Shown in pieces: positions 1-6,529 of a stretch of 8,515 bases of DNA (within the stretch, counting starts at the first letter, position 1; the number at the start of each line of letters is the position of its first letter). Source of the DNA: Bryobacterales bacterium (GTDB lineage: Bacteria > Acidobacteriota > Terriglobia > Bryobacterales > Bryobacteraceae); NCBI GenBank assembly GCA_025462985.1, contig JAOAPP010000753.1, positions 1-8,515 on the forward strand, given 5' to 3'. Under the pieces are notes generated by a model. The model saw only the letters and a program-made list of their open reading frames with translations, searched no databases and was not told the origin of the DNA. A program made the translations under genes and the position numbers.

Positions 1-2258
1 CGCGTATCTCAACCGTCCCGCTTGCCAATGAACGCATTGGTGACTTTAGTCCGGCCGCTGCGGCCGCCAACGGAGTCACTTATCCGAAGGTGGTGGACCC
101 TATCACGGGCTTACAATTCGCAAACAACACCATTCCGACGAATCGTCTGGATCCCTATGGCCTGAAGCTGCTGAGCCTGTTTCCGGTCGCGAATCAGCCG
201 GGACAGGTCAATAACTATGCTCGTACCGGTTCGCTGATCGATGACAACGACAGCTACGACGGTCGAGTCGACTGGAACGCCAACGATAATAACCTCGTAT
301 TTGTGCGCTATACCGGCTCAAACCGAACACGTGATATTCCTGGCTATTTCGGCGGCATCGCAGACGGCACCAGCACCTCTGCCTGGGGCAACTCCACGCT
401 GAAGTCTTATAGCGCAGTGGTGGGCTGGACGCGAATCTTCGGCCCGACATTGACCAACGATTTCCGCGTCGGCTTTGTCCGGAACTTTGCCTACGATCAG
501 CAGCAGCCGTTCGGCCAGAATGCAGCCTCGGCGTATGTTCCAGGAGTGCCGGACAATGCTGCCGTCGCAGGCGGCGTTTCACAGACGACCTTCACCAACT
601 TCACCTTCATCGGTTCGCCGGACTATCTGCCTAAACAGCAGGTACCGCAGCAGTTCCAATACACGGACACCCTCTCGTGGAACCGTGGCTCTCATTCGCT
701 TAAATTCGGAGTTGACGTCCGCGCTCCTATGCGGAACATCTATCAGGATGAAGCGTCCACCCGCGGAACGCTTACCTTCAGCGGCACCTTCTCCGGCCAG
801 TCATATGCCGATGGACTTCTTGGCTACGTCTACCAGGGCACGCTGAATAACGTGTTGTTTGTCGATCAGCGGCTCTGGATGGCCTCCGGATTCGTGCAGG
901 ACGATTGGAAGGTCACTCCGAAACTGACGCTCAACCTCGGAGTGCGCTATGACTTCGCCACACCGGCTTACTCAGGCAACAACAAGCAGGCGAACTTCGA
1001 CGCCAGCGGAAGCGGCTCTCTGGTCTATGCAACGGGCGGTTCGCTGGGCGATCGTTCGCTGATGCAGGTCAACAAGACGAACATCGCTCCCCGCTTCGGC
1101 CTCGCCTACGCGGCCAATGACAAAACCGTCATCCGCGGCGGCTACGGTATCTACAACCTGCTCTTCCAGCGCGCAGGCAGCGAGAATCAGCTTGCGCTGA
1201 ATCCCCCCTATCTGCGGCAGACAACGCTGCTTTCAAAAGGCAACCAGCCGGCGTTTCTGCTCCAGAACGGATTCCCGACTGGCCTGCTGGATCCTTCCAA
1301 TGTCAATCTGGCGCTTGCACACATTCGCGCTCAGGATCCGAACTCGCCTACGCCGTACGTTCAGCAATGGAGCATCGGCATTCAGCGTCAGCTACCTGGC
1401 CAACTGGTCTTCACAACCGACTACGTGGGCACCAAGTCAACTCACCTTGACCTGATTCATGACCTGAATCAGTATGTGAACGGGGCTTTCCCGTACCCCA
1501 ACTTCGGCTACCTTGAATATCAGCAGTCGCTGGGCAATGGCAGTTATAACGGGTTGGAAACCTCGTTGCAGCGGCGCTTCGCCAATGGACTCTCCCTGGA
1601 AGCTGCCTACACGTACTCCAAGAGCATTCAGACCACTTACGAGCAAACGTTCACTCGTGCTCTCAGCAGCTTTGACGTGCCTCATCGCTTCGTGTTCAGC
1701 TACGTCTTTGAGCTGCCGTTCGGGAAAGGCAAGCCATTCCTCTCAACCGGTATTGGCTCTGCTGTGCTGGGCGGATGGCGCTCTTCGGGAGTCTATACCT
1801 ATTCGACCGGGTTGCCGTATTCGGTTACGTCCGGATCGAACTACTCGAATGCGATTGATGCGTATGGCGCGGCAACCGCTGTTCCTAACGTGATTGGCAC
1901 TCCGACTACTGTGGGCAACGTAAGCTGCTGGTTCTACGTTTCGGCTAACAAAGCATGCCAGGGTCTGGCTCCGAATGCCACGAACGCGTTCGCATTGCAG
2001 CCTATGGGAGCCTACGGAAATGCCGGCGTGAATATCCTTCGCGGCCCGCACGCCACGGTGTTTGATTTCTCGCTGATGCGCGACTTCAACATCCGTGAGA
2101 AAGCGAGCCTGCAGTTCCGTTGGGAAGTCTTCAACCTGACGAATACACCGATGTTCTCGCTGCCCAACTCGAACCTGAGTTCCGGCAGTGTGGGAACAAT
2201 CACATCGCTCGCGGGCGACCCGCGCGTAATGCAAGCTGCCCTCCGTCTTTCCTTCTAG
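1..2258 (+). CDS. Oar-like TonB-dependent receptor, C-terminal part (5' end outside window)
   Basis: Outer-membrane beta-barrel receptor of the large Oar-like TonB-dependent family, presumed to import an unidentified ligand with energy from TonB. The frame is open from the left edge (first full codon at 3), giving 751 visible residues. A GTG at 90 could be mistaken for the start, but the 29 codons before it already read as family sequence (an ERIGDFSP-type segment leading into VDPITG), so the true start lies off the window. Family full length is about 1000-1200 residues, so the carboxypeptidase-like domain and most of the plug are probably missing. Seen in the barrel: alternating aromatic strands, a QDDWKVTPKLTLNLGVRYDF strand near 900-958, an NIAPRFGLAYA strand near 1080, a RWEVFNLTNTPMF strand near 2118, and a C-terminal SF ending typical of proteins inserted by the BAM machinery. 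The only two cysteines are at 1926 and 1956. Ligand is unknown. Confidence 0.93.
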   Translation, partial: RISTVPLANERIGDFSPAAAAANGVTYPKVVDPITGLQFANNTIPTNRLDPYGLKLLSLFPVANQPGQVNNYARTGSLIDDNDSYDGRVDWNANDNNLVFVRYTGSNRTRDIPGYFGGIADGTSTSAWGNSTLKSYSAVVGWTRIFGPTLTNDFRVGFVRNFAYDQQQPFGQNAASAYVPGVPDNAAVAGGVSQTTFTNFTFIGSPDYLPKQQVPQQFQYTDTLSWNRGSHSLKFGVDVRAPMRNIYQDEASTRGTLTFSGTFSGQSYADGLLGYVYQGTLNNVLFVDQRLWMASGFVQDDWKVTPKLTLNLGVRYDFATPAYSGNNKQANFDASGSGSLVYATGGSLGDRSLMQVNKTNIAPRFGLAYAANDKTVIRGGYGIYNLLFQRAGSENQLALNPPYLRQTTLLSKGNQPAFLLQNGFPTGLLDPSNVNLALAHIRAQDPNSPTPYVQQWSIGIQRQLPGQLVFTTDYVGTKSTHLDLIHDLNQYVNGAFPYPNFGYLEYQQSLGNGSYNGLETSLQRRFANGLSLEAAYTYSKSIQTTYEQTFTRALSSFDVPHRFVFSYVFELPFGKGKPFLSTGIGSAVLGGWRSSGVYTYSTGLPYSVTSGSNYSNAIDAYGAATAVPNVIGTPTTVGNVSCWFYVSANKACQGLAPNATNAFALQPMGAYGNAGVNILRGPHATVFDFSLMRDFNIREKASLQFRWEVFNLTNTPMFSLPNSNLSSGSVGTITSLAGDPRVMQAALRLSF

Positions 2259-2271
2259 AGCAAACAACAGA

Positions 2272-2306
2272 CTGGCGCTTCCTCCTGACATGGGAAGAAG
2301 CGCCAG
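2272..2306. terminator. Hairpin terminator between convergent genes
   Basis: A perfect 10-bp stem, CTGGCGCTTC (2272-2281) with GAAGCGCCAG (2297-2306), extends past one mismatch by 3-4 more pairs to leave a loop of about 5 nt. It begins 14 nt after the receptor stop codon and, read leftward, 16 nt after the phosphatase stop. On the leftward transcript the stem is followed by a T-rich run (TCTGTTGTTTG), which suits intrinsic termination of the phosphatase gene. The rightward side has no clear U tract. Position and stem strength make a shared terminator likely; efficiency in each direction is inferred. Confidence 0.75.
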
Positions 2307-2322
2307 CATTCAAATACGCGAC

Positions 2323-3138
2323 TTACTGAAGTTGCGAAGCCGGAACCTCCACCGTTGCACAGAGCTTAATCGTGTCTGTCTGCACCTTTTCCCACTCCTG
2401 AAGAGCCAAGCCGTGTGACTCAAAGAAGGCTCGCACCTTCGTTGAGTTCCATCCAAAGAACTCCTCCAGAATCGGCACAAGAACGCTGCTTGCATCGTCA
2501 CTCAATATCGTCCGTCTGGCGATTGGACTGAGGTATTCGTTCTGAGATACCGCGATGGTAAGTCCGTCGAGACGATTCACATGCAGCATCACGTGGACGT
2601 CGGAACTACCATCGCCTACATAGACAACCCGGTCATGGGGAATCCGCATGTCCGCCCTTAACTGATCGACCACCGCTACCTTTCCGTAACCAGCCGGAAG
2701 GCGAACAATGGATTCGATCTCTCCGGTACTGGGCGCGTACCGAAAACGTGTCCCGTGAATGTGGCTAGCCGGAACGATCCCTTCAAGGGCCGACTGAATA
2801 ACCTCTTCCGGAGCCGCCGAAACGACGTGAAAGGCGAACTCACTGCCTTCCAGATTTTGGAGCAACTCCGATAGCAGCGGGATGTTTTCTTTCAGCCGGA
2901 TTTGCTTGCCGACCTCCCAGAGATGTTCCTTGCGAACTTTGCGAAACTCCGGATCGTGCTGCAACAAATAGGACAACTCTCCTCCTTGTTGAACCAGGTG
3001 GATATCAGAGAGGCCGGACACTCGCTCGTCGAAATTGTAAATGCCTAAGAGCTGGCTGAGAACACGGCCCGAATCGTTGAAGCTTAGAGTCTGATCGAAA
3101 TCACTGACGAATAGGTATTGTTTTGCTGAAAAATTCAT
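2323..3138 (-). CDS. HAD-superfamily phosphatase (HAD-IB / phosphoserine-phosphatase-like)
   Basis: Cytoplasmic phosphohydrolase of the haloacid dehalogenase superfamily, 271 residues. All four HAD motifs are visible in order: DFDQT at 13-17, where D13 is the expected nucleophile and D15 the general acid/base; a serine in VVSAAP (S107); a lysine after the TGEIESI segment (K153); and GDGSSD at 175-180 for Mg2+ binding. The order and the GTRFRY...TGEIE segment between motifs II and III resemble the phosphoserine-phosphatase-like IB group, but the substrate cannot be assigned. Residues 230-271 form a C-terminal tail outside the catalytic core. The ATG at 3136-3138 is chosen because AGGAG (plus positions 3143-3147) lies 4 nt upstream. 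The MFS gene lies upstream on the same strand across a 166-bp gap, so co-transcription is possible but not shown. No signal peptide is seen. Confidence 0.85.
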   Translation of the reverse strand: MNFSAKQYLFVSDFDQTLSFNDSGRVLSQLLGIYNFDERVSGLSDIHLVQQGGELSYLLQHDPEFRKVRKEHLWEVGKQIRLKENIPLLSELLQNLEGSEFAFHVVSAAPEEVIQSALEGIVPASHIHGTRFRYAPSTGEIESIVRLPAGYGKVAVVDQLRADMRIPHDRVVYVGDGSSDVHVMLHVNRLDGLTIAVSQNEYLSPIARRTILSDDASSVLVPILEEFFGWNSTKVRAFFESHGLALQEWEKVQTDTIKLCATVEVPASQLQ

Positions 3139-3159
3139 GACACTCCTGCAGGGAAAAAT

Positions 3160-3250
3160 CTAGAGATGTGTGCTGGGAACTGCGAAGGAGAGGGGATCGA
3201 CGTGCTTCGCAGAAAACGAGAGAGGAGGCGTGGTCGACACCCACCTCCTT
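3160..3250 (-). promoter_or_regulatory. Possible leader ORF and inverted repeat upstream of the HAD phosphatase gene
   Basis: The 166-bp gap 3139-3304 contains, on the minus strand, a near-ideal Shine-Dalgarno sequence AAGGAGGTG (plus 3242-3250). A GTG codon at 3238-3240 follows the AAGGAG core by 4 nt. It opens a 26-codon ORF ending in TAG at 3160-3162, 21 nt before the phosphatase ATG. Inside the ORF is an inverted repeat, CTGCGAAG (3180-3187) and CTTCGCAG (3205-3212), 8 bp with a 17-nt loop. No run of one codon type typical of amino-acid attenuators is seen, and no T tract follows the repeat. The ORF and hairpin are read directly; a regulatory or translated role is inferred and uncertain. 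No convincing promoter pair is seen in the rest of the gap. Confidence 0.3.
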
Positions 3251-3304
3251 ACTAGGTTAGATCAGAAATTCGTGCGACGCGTTCCGGAGATGGGCGAAAA
3301 CCTG

Positions 3305-4525
3305 TTATATCTGGTCTCGGTTGCCGTCCACGGCCCGGGCCAGTGTCGCGGCTGTCAGGCTGAGCGCTACTACCAAGAACAGAGCCCCTCGCAAAGTCCA
3401 CCATTGCGAAACGAACCCGATAACGGGCGGCCCGAACAGGAAGCCAATGTAGCCGCAGCCGCTTACCAAGGCTACTCCCGCCCCTCTTTTCAGTCCTGCG
3501 ACCCGCCCTCCAGCGGCGAAAACAAGGGGCACGATGACGGAAAACCCGGCGCCGGTTAGCGCGAGCCCCGGAAAAGCCCAATGTGGCGACGGGGACAGCA
3601 GCGCCATCGTCAGACCGGATGCCGCGACCACAGCCCCGGTACGAAGCGTCAGAACCGGCCCAAGGCGGTTGGTAACGGCGTCGCCCAAAAGGCGGAAGAG
3701 CGCCATTCCCGCGGAAAACACGGCGTAGCCGGCTGCGGCCAGACCGGGCCCTGCGAACAGCGATTGCTTAAGATAAACAGCGGTCCAGTCGGCCATGGCA
3801 CCCTCCGACAGGAACATGCAGAACCCGATGACTACGAGGGCGATCACGCCGCTCGGGATTTTGTTCAACCGAATCTTCTCGCCGGATCGCTTCAGGGCAG
3901 GCTCGTTTGCCTCAAGCAGCAGCGAACCACTAAGAGCAGCCGCCAGGAGCAGGGCGGCGGCGACCAAGGCCATGTGAATTCTAGGAAGGACTTCGTGTTC
4001 TGCAGCCAAAGCTCCCAGCATCGCTCCAGCCATGCCGCCGAGGCTGAACATTGCATGAAACCGGGACATTGTTGGCGTTCGGAGCGCGTCTTCAACCGCG
4101 ACGGCCTGCGAGTTTATGGAGACGTCGTTCGCCCCGGCCGCCGCGCCGTACAGAACGAGCAGCAGAAACAGCGAGGGAGCGCCCGTAGCGAATGTTGGCC
4201 CGACAAGCGCGAGACAAAAAGCCACCGTGCTCCAGGTCGTGACACGCTTACTTCCGAAACGAGTCACCAGCCAGCCGGCAACCGGAATCGCGACGGCGGA
4301 GCCCACAGCCGTTCCAAGCAGACAGACGCCCAGAACTGCATTGTTGAGACCCAGGGAAGTCTGTATCCCTGGAATACGAGAGATCCATGCGGAGGCGACA
4401 AGGCCATGAATCAGGAAGCGAATCACTACCGCCCACCAGGCGGCCCTGAGCTTGCTTCTTCCAACTGCATGGGCGGGAACATAGCCCGTCAACTCAAGCG
4501 TCAAACTTTCCTCTTGCATTGGCAT
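3305..4525 (-). CDS. MFS transporter, YbjJ-like family
   Basis: Inner-membrane major facilitator superfamily transporter, 406 residues, consistent with 12 hydrophobic helices in two halves separated by a charged loop around residues 205-222. Seen: the MFS motif A between helices 2 and 3 (GWLVTRFGSKRV, 84-95) with a degenerate copy in the second half (GDAVTNRLGP, 281-290); GANDVSINSQA (131-141) and SRFHAMFSLGG (154-164), both characteristic of the YbjJ-type subfamily; and EGAMADW (241-247), another subfamily signature. Substrate is unknown; members are annotated only as putative transporters. Two starts are possible, ATG at 4523-4525 or ATG at 4517-4519 (residue 3). A GAGG on the minus strand (plus 4530-4533) is 4 nt from the first and 10 nt from the second, so the choice is open. 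It is divergent from the 65-residue gene and upstream of the HAD gene. Confidence 0.9.
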   Translation of the reverse strand: MPMQEESLTLELTGYVPAHAVGRSKLRAAWWAVVIRFLIHGLVASAWISRIPGIQTSLGLNNAVLGVCLLGTAVGSAVAIPVAGWLVTRFGSKRVTTWSTVAFCLALVGPTFATGAPSLFLLLVLYGAAAGANDVSINSQAVAVEDALRTPTMSRFHAMFSLGGMAGAMLGALAAEHEVLPRIHMALVAAALLLAAALSGSLLLEANEPALKRSGEKIRLNKIPSGVIALVVIGFCMFLSEGAMADWTAVYLKQSLFAGPGLAAAGYAVFSAGMALFRLLGDAVTNRLGPVLTLRTGAVVAASGLTMALLSPSPHWAFPGLALTGAGFSVIVPLVFAAGGRVAGLKRGAGVALVSGCGYIGFLFGPPVIGFVSQWWTLRGALFLVVALSLTAATLARAVDGNRDQI

Positions 4526-4533
4526 TAAACCTC

Positions 4534-4558
4534 AGTATAACAGCTTGTCAACATTATA
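4534..4558 (-). promoter_or_regulatory. Candidate promoter(s) of the MFS gene
   Basis: Two -10-like hexamers are visible on the minus strand. A perfect TATAAT lies at plus 4553-4558 and would give a leader of about 20 nt that includes the GAGG. TATACT at plus 4534-4539 lies 8 nt before the first ATG and would give an almost leaderless mRNA. Neither has a good TTGACA at 16-18 nt; the TTGACA on this strand (plus 4545-4550) is placed wrongly for both. Which one is used cannot be decided from sequence. Confidence 0.4.
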
Positions 4559-4573
4559 TTCTGGCTGTAATGT
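4551..4573. promoter_or_regulatory. Dyad in the divergent intergenic region, possible operator
   Basis: A perfect inverted repeat ACATTA-N11-TAATGT spans 23 bp in the 99-bp gap between the divergent MFS and 65-residue genes. The left arm overlaps the minus-strand TATAAT (4553-4558). The right arm is also a weak rightward -10 hexamer, with TTGTCA (4545-4550) 17 nt upstream. A regulator bound here could affect both directions. No regulator gene is present in the window, and 6-bp arms can occur by chance, so this is a candidate only. Confidence 0.3.
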
Positions 4574-4612
4574 CATGTTTGTTTTCGCCAGTCAGCTTTC
4601 GTCACCACGTGA

Positions 4613-4624
4613 TACAGTCCGGTC
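4613..4624 (+). promoter_or_regulatory. Extended -10 element placing transcription start at the GTG codon
   Basis: TACAGT (4613-4618), preceded by TG one base upstream (4610-4611), matches an extended -10 element. It ends exactly 6 nt before the GTG at 4625, so the expected transcription start coincides with the start codon. There is no Shine-Dalgarno sequence in this stretch. This supports a leaderless mRNA for the 65-residue protein and downstream gcdH. An alternative upstream pair, TTGTCA-N17-TAATGT (4545-4573), is weaker at -10. Confidence 0.45.
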
Positions 4625-4822
4625 GTGAGAGACGTACAGGTCGTTGAAGAGGAACTAGCCGAGATCGCCGGAATTCAAGACGATCTGACCAAGTTCGAGC
4701 GGATCGTTGCCTGGTCCGCCGTGCATCCGGACGAGGTGGTTTTTGCTATTCGATTTCTGGGCGGCCGGTCACGCGGACTCGAGCGCTGGATAGAGCAGCA
4801 CACACCTCCTGAGACCACCTGA
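4625..4822 (+). CDS. Small hypothetical protein, 65 residues
   Basis: I do not recognise this family. The 65-residue product is soluble and acidic at its N-terminus, with a heptad-compatible first half (VVEEELAEIAGIQDDLTKFERI) and a second predicted helix around VVFAIRFLGG. There are no cysteines, no membrane segment and no metal-binding motif. GTG at 4625 is the only reasonable start because an in-frame stop lies at 4610-4612 and no ATG follows in frame near the N-terminus. Support for a real gene is moderate: the frame is open between that stop and 4822, a -10-like element sits exactly 6 nt before the GTG, and the stop is only 30 bp before gcdH on the same strand. Co-transcription with gcdH is inferred from spacing. 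A functional link to glutaryl-CoA metabolism would be speculation. Confidence 0.6.
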   Translation: MRDVQVVEEELAEIAGIQDDLTKFERIVAWSAVHPDEVVFAIRFLGGRSRGLERWIEQHTPPETT

Positions 4823-4852
4823 GCGCCCGTGGTTTGGAGCCCGATAAGATGA

Positions 4853-6028
4853 ATGGTTATGGCCCGCTTTCCTGGCGTAGATTACCTGCAAGTTGACTCT
4901 TTGTTGAGCGAACAGGAACTGCTGGTCCGGCAGACTGCACGCCAATTCGTAGACGAGCGGGTGCTGCCCGTCATTCGCGATTCATACAACACCGGCACTT
5001 TTCCGCTTAAGTTGATTCCGGAGATGGGCGAACTCGGATTCTTCGGCGCCAATCTCGGAGGTTATGGCTGTGCCGGATTGAACAACCTGGAATACGGACT
5101 CATCATGCAGGAGCTTGAGCGGGGCGATTCTGGACTGCGCAGCTTCGTCAGCGTGCAAGGCGCGCTAGTGATGTACCCGATCTACACCTACGGTTCGGAA
5201 GAACAAAAGCAGAAGTGGCTGCCGCGCCTGCAATCTGGCGACGCGGTCGGCTGCTTTGGCCTCACTGAGCCGGATTTCGGATCCAATCCTTCCGCTATGC
5301 GCACCACGGCCGAGAAACGCGGAAACGAGTGGATTCTTAGCGGAGAGAAGACGTGGATCACCAGCGGCTCCATCGCCGACATCGCGGTGGTGTGGGCGCG
5401 CACTCCTGACGGCATCCGCGGATTCCTCGTGGAGCGCGGTACGCCCGGCTTTTCGACGAGCGATATACATGGGAAGCTTTCGATGCGAGCCTCGGTCACG
5501 TCCAGTCTTCATTTCTCTAACTGCGTGGTTCCCGCCGAGAACCAGCTTCCGTGCGGAAAGGGGCTTAAGTCGGCATTGGGCTGCCTGTCTCAAGCGCGGT
5601 TTGGAATTGGATGGGGCGTGCTCGGCGCGGCAATGGATTGCTATGAAACTGCACGCCAGTATGTGGTTACTCGCAAACAGTTCGACGATCGCCCGCTTGC
5701 CAGCCACCAGCTTGTTCAGGAAAAACTTGCGTGGATGATCACGGAGATCAGTAAAGCCCAGTTGCTGGCCTTCCACGTTGCCAAGCTGAAGGATGCCGGC
5801 AAAGCGGAACCTGCGCATATATCAATGCTGAAGCGGAACAACGTGAATATCGCGCTGGAGTGCGCCCGTCTCAGCCGTGATCTTCTGGGCGCCAACGGCA
5901 TCATGGACGAGTACCCGATCATGCGTCACATGTGCAATCTGGAAACCGTTAAGACCTACGAAGGAACCGAACACATCCACACGCTGGTGATCGGCGAGCG
6001 CGTCACCGGCATACCGGCTTATCGTTGA
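4853..6028 (+). CDS. gcdH: Glutaryl-CoA dehydrogenase
   Basis: Cytoplasmic FAD-dependent acyl-CoA dehydrogenase, 391 residues, expected to oxidise and decarboxylate glutaryl-CoA to crotonyl-CoA in lysine, tryptophan or aromatic degradation, passing electrons to electron-transfer flavoprotein. Domain order is standard: N-terminal helices (about 15-130), central beta domain with the FAD-contacting CFGLTEPDFGSNP (134-146) and WITSG (168-172), and C-terminal helices (about 237-385). The catalytic base is E370 in KTYEGTEHIH. The substrate-specific set of human GCDH is kept: E89, R96 and S97 in ELERGDSGLRS match human E87, R94 and S95, which contact the distal carboxylate, and Y369 is also present. 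This argues for glutaryl-CoA rather than a generic acyl-CoA substrate. The start may be ATG 4853 or ATG 4859; GGAG at 4836-4839 is too far from both (13 and 19 nt), so translation may partly depend on the upstream small ORF. Confidence 0.88.
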   Translation: MVMARFPGVDYLQVDSLLSEQELLVRQTARQFVDERVLPVIRDSYNTGTFPLKLIPEMGELGFFGANLGGYGCAGLNNLEYGLIMQELERGDSGLRSFVSVQGALVMYPIYTYGSEEQKQKWLPRLQSGDAVGCFGLTEPDFGSNPSAMRTTAEKRGNEWILSGEKTWITSGSIADIAVVWARTPDGIRGFLVERGTPGFSTSDIHGKLSMRASVTSSLHFSNCVVPAENQLPCGKGLKSALGCLSQARFGIGWGVLGAAMDCYETARQYVVTRKQFDDRPLASHQLVQEKLAWMITEISKAQLLAFHVAKLKDAGKAEPAHISMLKRNNVNIALECARLSRDLLGANGIMDEYPIMRHMCNLETVKTYEGTEHIHTLVIGERVTGIPAYR

Positions 6029-6035
6029 AAATCTT

Positions 6036-6443
6036 CTAGGCGAGTCGCTGTTGCACCTGGTCGTGAAGCACAGCGACGGCCGGATCGCGCTGTACCGCCG
6101 TGTTATAACGCTTCCAGAAATCACCTTCGTTCCGCGATGGGGTAAGTAGCGCTCGCGTGTCGCCCATCAGCTGAACAAAGTCATGATCCGTGGCGGGCGG
6201 CTTCTTCGCGGCTAAGGTCTCATCGATTTGCACGATCAGCGTCGTCACCGGCTGCAGCCAGGAGAACCATGGATCGCCGATCAGCAGTTGAAGAAATGCG
6301 CTCGGAGAGGCCACCGGTCCATGTATAAGTTCATAGGCCGTCCGTTCGGAATCAAGCAGAGCTTTGTGAAGAGTTAGAACTATCTCTCGTAACTCTTTCA
6401 GTTGTTGTCGCGCTTCACTAGGAGCAGGTTGAGGTAACTCCAT
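6036..6443 (-). CDS. Conserved hypothetical protein, 135 residues
   Basis: Function unknown. The product is small, soluble and mostly helical, without signal peptide or cysteines. It begins with a charged helix (EARQQLKELREIVLTLHKAL, about 10-29), then LLDSERTAYELIHG, then a short DPWFSWLQP segment (57-65) followed by a helix IVQIDETLAAKK. The combination of an ALLDSER-Y-E segment with DPWF-WL-P resembles an uncharacterised family I recall from Acidobacteria and Proteobacteria; no function is known to me and this should be read as resemblance only. The ATG at 6441-6443 has no good Shine-Dalgarno sequence. The gene is convergent with gcdH (7 bp apart) and divergent from malQ (86 bp), so it is probably transcribed alone. 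Confidence 0.75.
   Translation of the reverse strand: MELPQPAPSEARQQLKELREIVLTLHKALLDSERTAYELIHGPVASPSAFLQLLIGDPWFSWLQPVTTLIVQIDETLAAKKPPATDHDFVQLMGDTRALLTPSRNEGDFWKRYNTAVQRDPAVAVLHDQVQQRLA
6044..6077 (+). terminator. Possible 3'-end hairpin for gcdH, nested in the convergent gene
   Basis: GTCGCTGT (6044-6051) pairs perfectly with ACAGCGAC (6070-6077), and two more G-C pairs form inside if one T is bulged, leaving a loop of about 13 nt. It starts 15 nt after the gcdH stop codon, where a terminator would be expected, but no U tract follows. It also lies within the last codons of the convergent hypothetical gene. It could be a weak terminator or an mRNA-stabilising structure; chance pairing in coding DNA is possible. 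Confidence 0.3.
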
Positions 6444-6451
6444 TAAGCTTC

Positions 6452-6457
6452 AGATTA
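6452..6457 (-). promoter_or_regulatory. -10-like hexamer close to the start of the 135-residue gene
   Basis: On the minus strand TAATCT (plus 6452-6457) lies 8 nt before the ATG at 6441-6443. If used, transcription would begin within a few bases of the start codon, matching the lack of a Shine-Dalgarno sequence. No good -35 hexamer is seen at 16-18 nt. Confidence 0.3.
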
Positions 6458-6494
6458 GCGCGCCGTAGAAATGCGGCCAAACGATTCCTATGCT

Positions 6495-6529
6495 GTGACG
6501 GAACACTCGCTGTCTGCTACTGTGAGGGC
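6495..6529 (+). promoter_or_regulatory. Promoter of malQ, predicted to give a leaderless mRNA
   Basis: GTGACG (6495-6500), 17 nt of spacer, then TACTGT (6518-6523) form a reasonable -35/-10 pair. The -10 ends exactly 6 nt before the GTG at 6530, so the start site should coincide with the initiation codon. A GAGGG at 6524-6528 is only 1 nt from the GTG, too near to act as a Shine-Dalgarno sequence. Confidence 0.5.

Noticed and set aside
52..66. 15-bp palindrome CGGCCGC-T-GCGGCCG
   Set aside because: It lies in a run of alanine codons in the receptor frame, where GCC/GCG repeats give such palindromes easily; no sign of a functional site.
1743..2309. Minus-strand ORF of 188 codons across the receptor 3' end
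   Set aside because: Antisense to the conserved barrel C-terminus and runs through the terminator hairpin; the product resembles nothing known.
3180..3212. Inverted repeat as an intrinsic terminator of the MFS transcript
   Set aside because: Only 8 bp with a 17-nt loop and no T tract after it on the minus strand; kept only as part of a possible leader.
3581..4528. Plus-strand ORF of 315 codons opposite the MFS gene
   Set aside because: Its product is a low-hydrophobicity mix rich in R, Q, S, H and G with no domain, and it is exactly antisense to a clear 12-helix transporter with family motifs.
4545..4550. Consensus TTGACA on the minus strand upstream of the MFS gene
   Set aside because: A -10 at 17 nt would overlap the ATG itself, and the nearer TATACT is only 6 nt away, so it cannot work as a -35 for this gene.
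5165..5818. Minus-strand ORF of 217 codons inside gcdH
   Set aside because: Arginine-rich shadow of a gene whose plus-strand frame has full catalytic and FAD motifs; no separate start signal.
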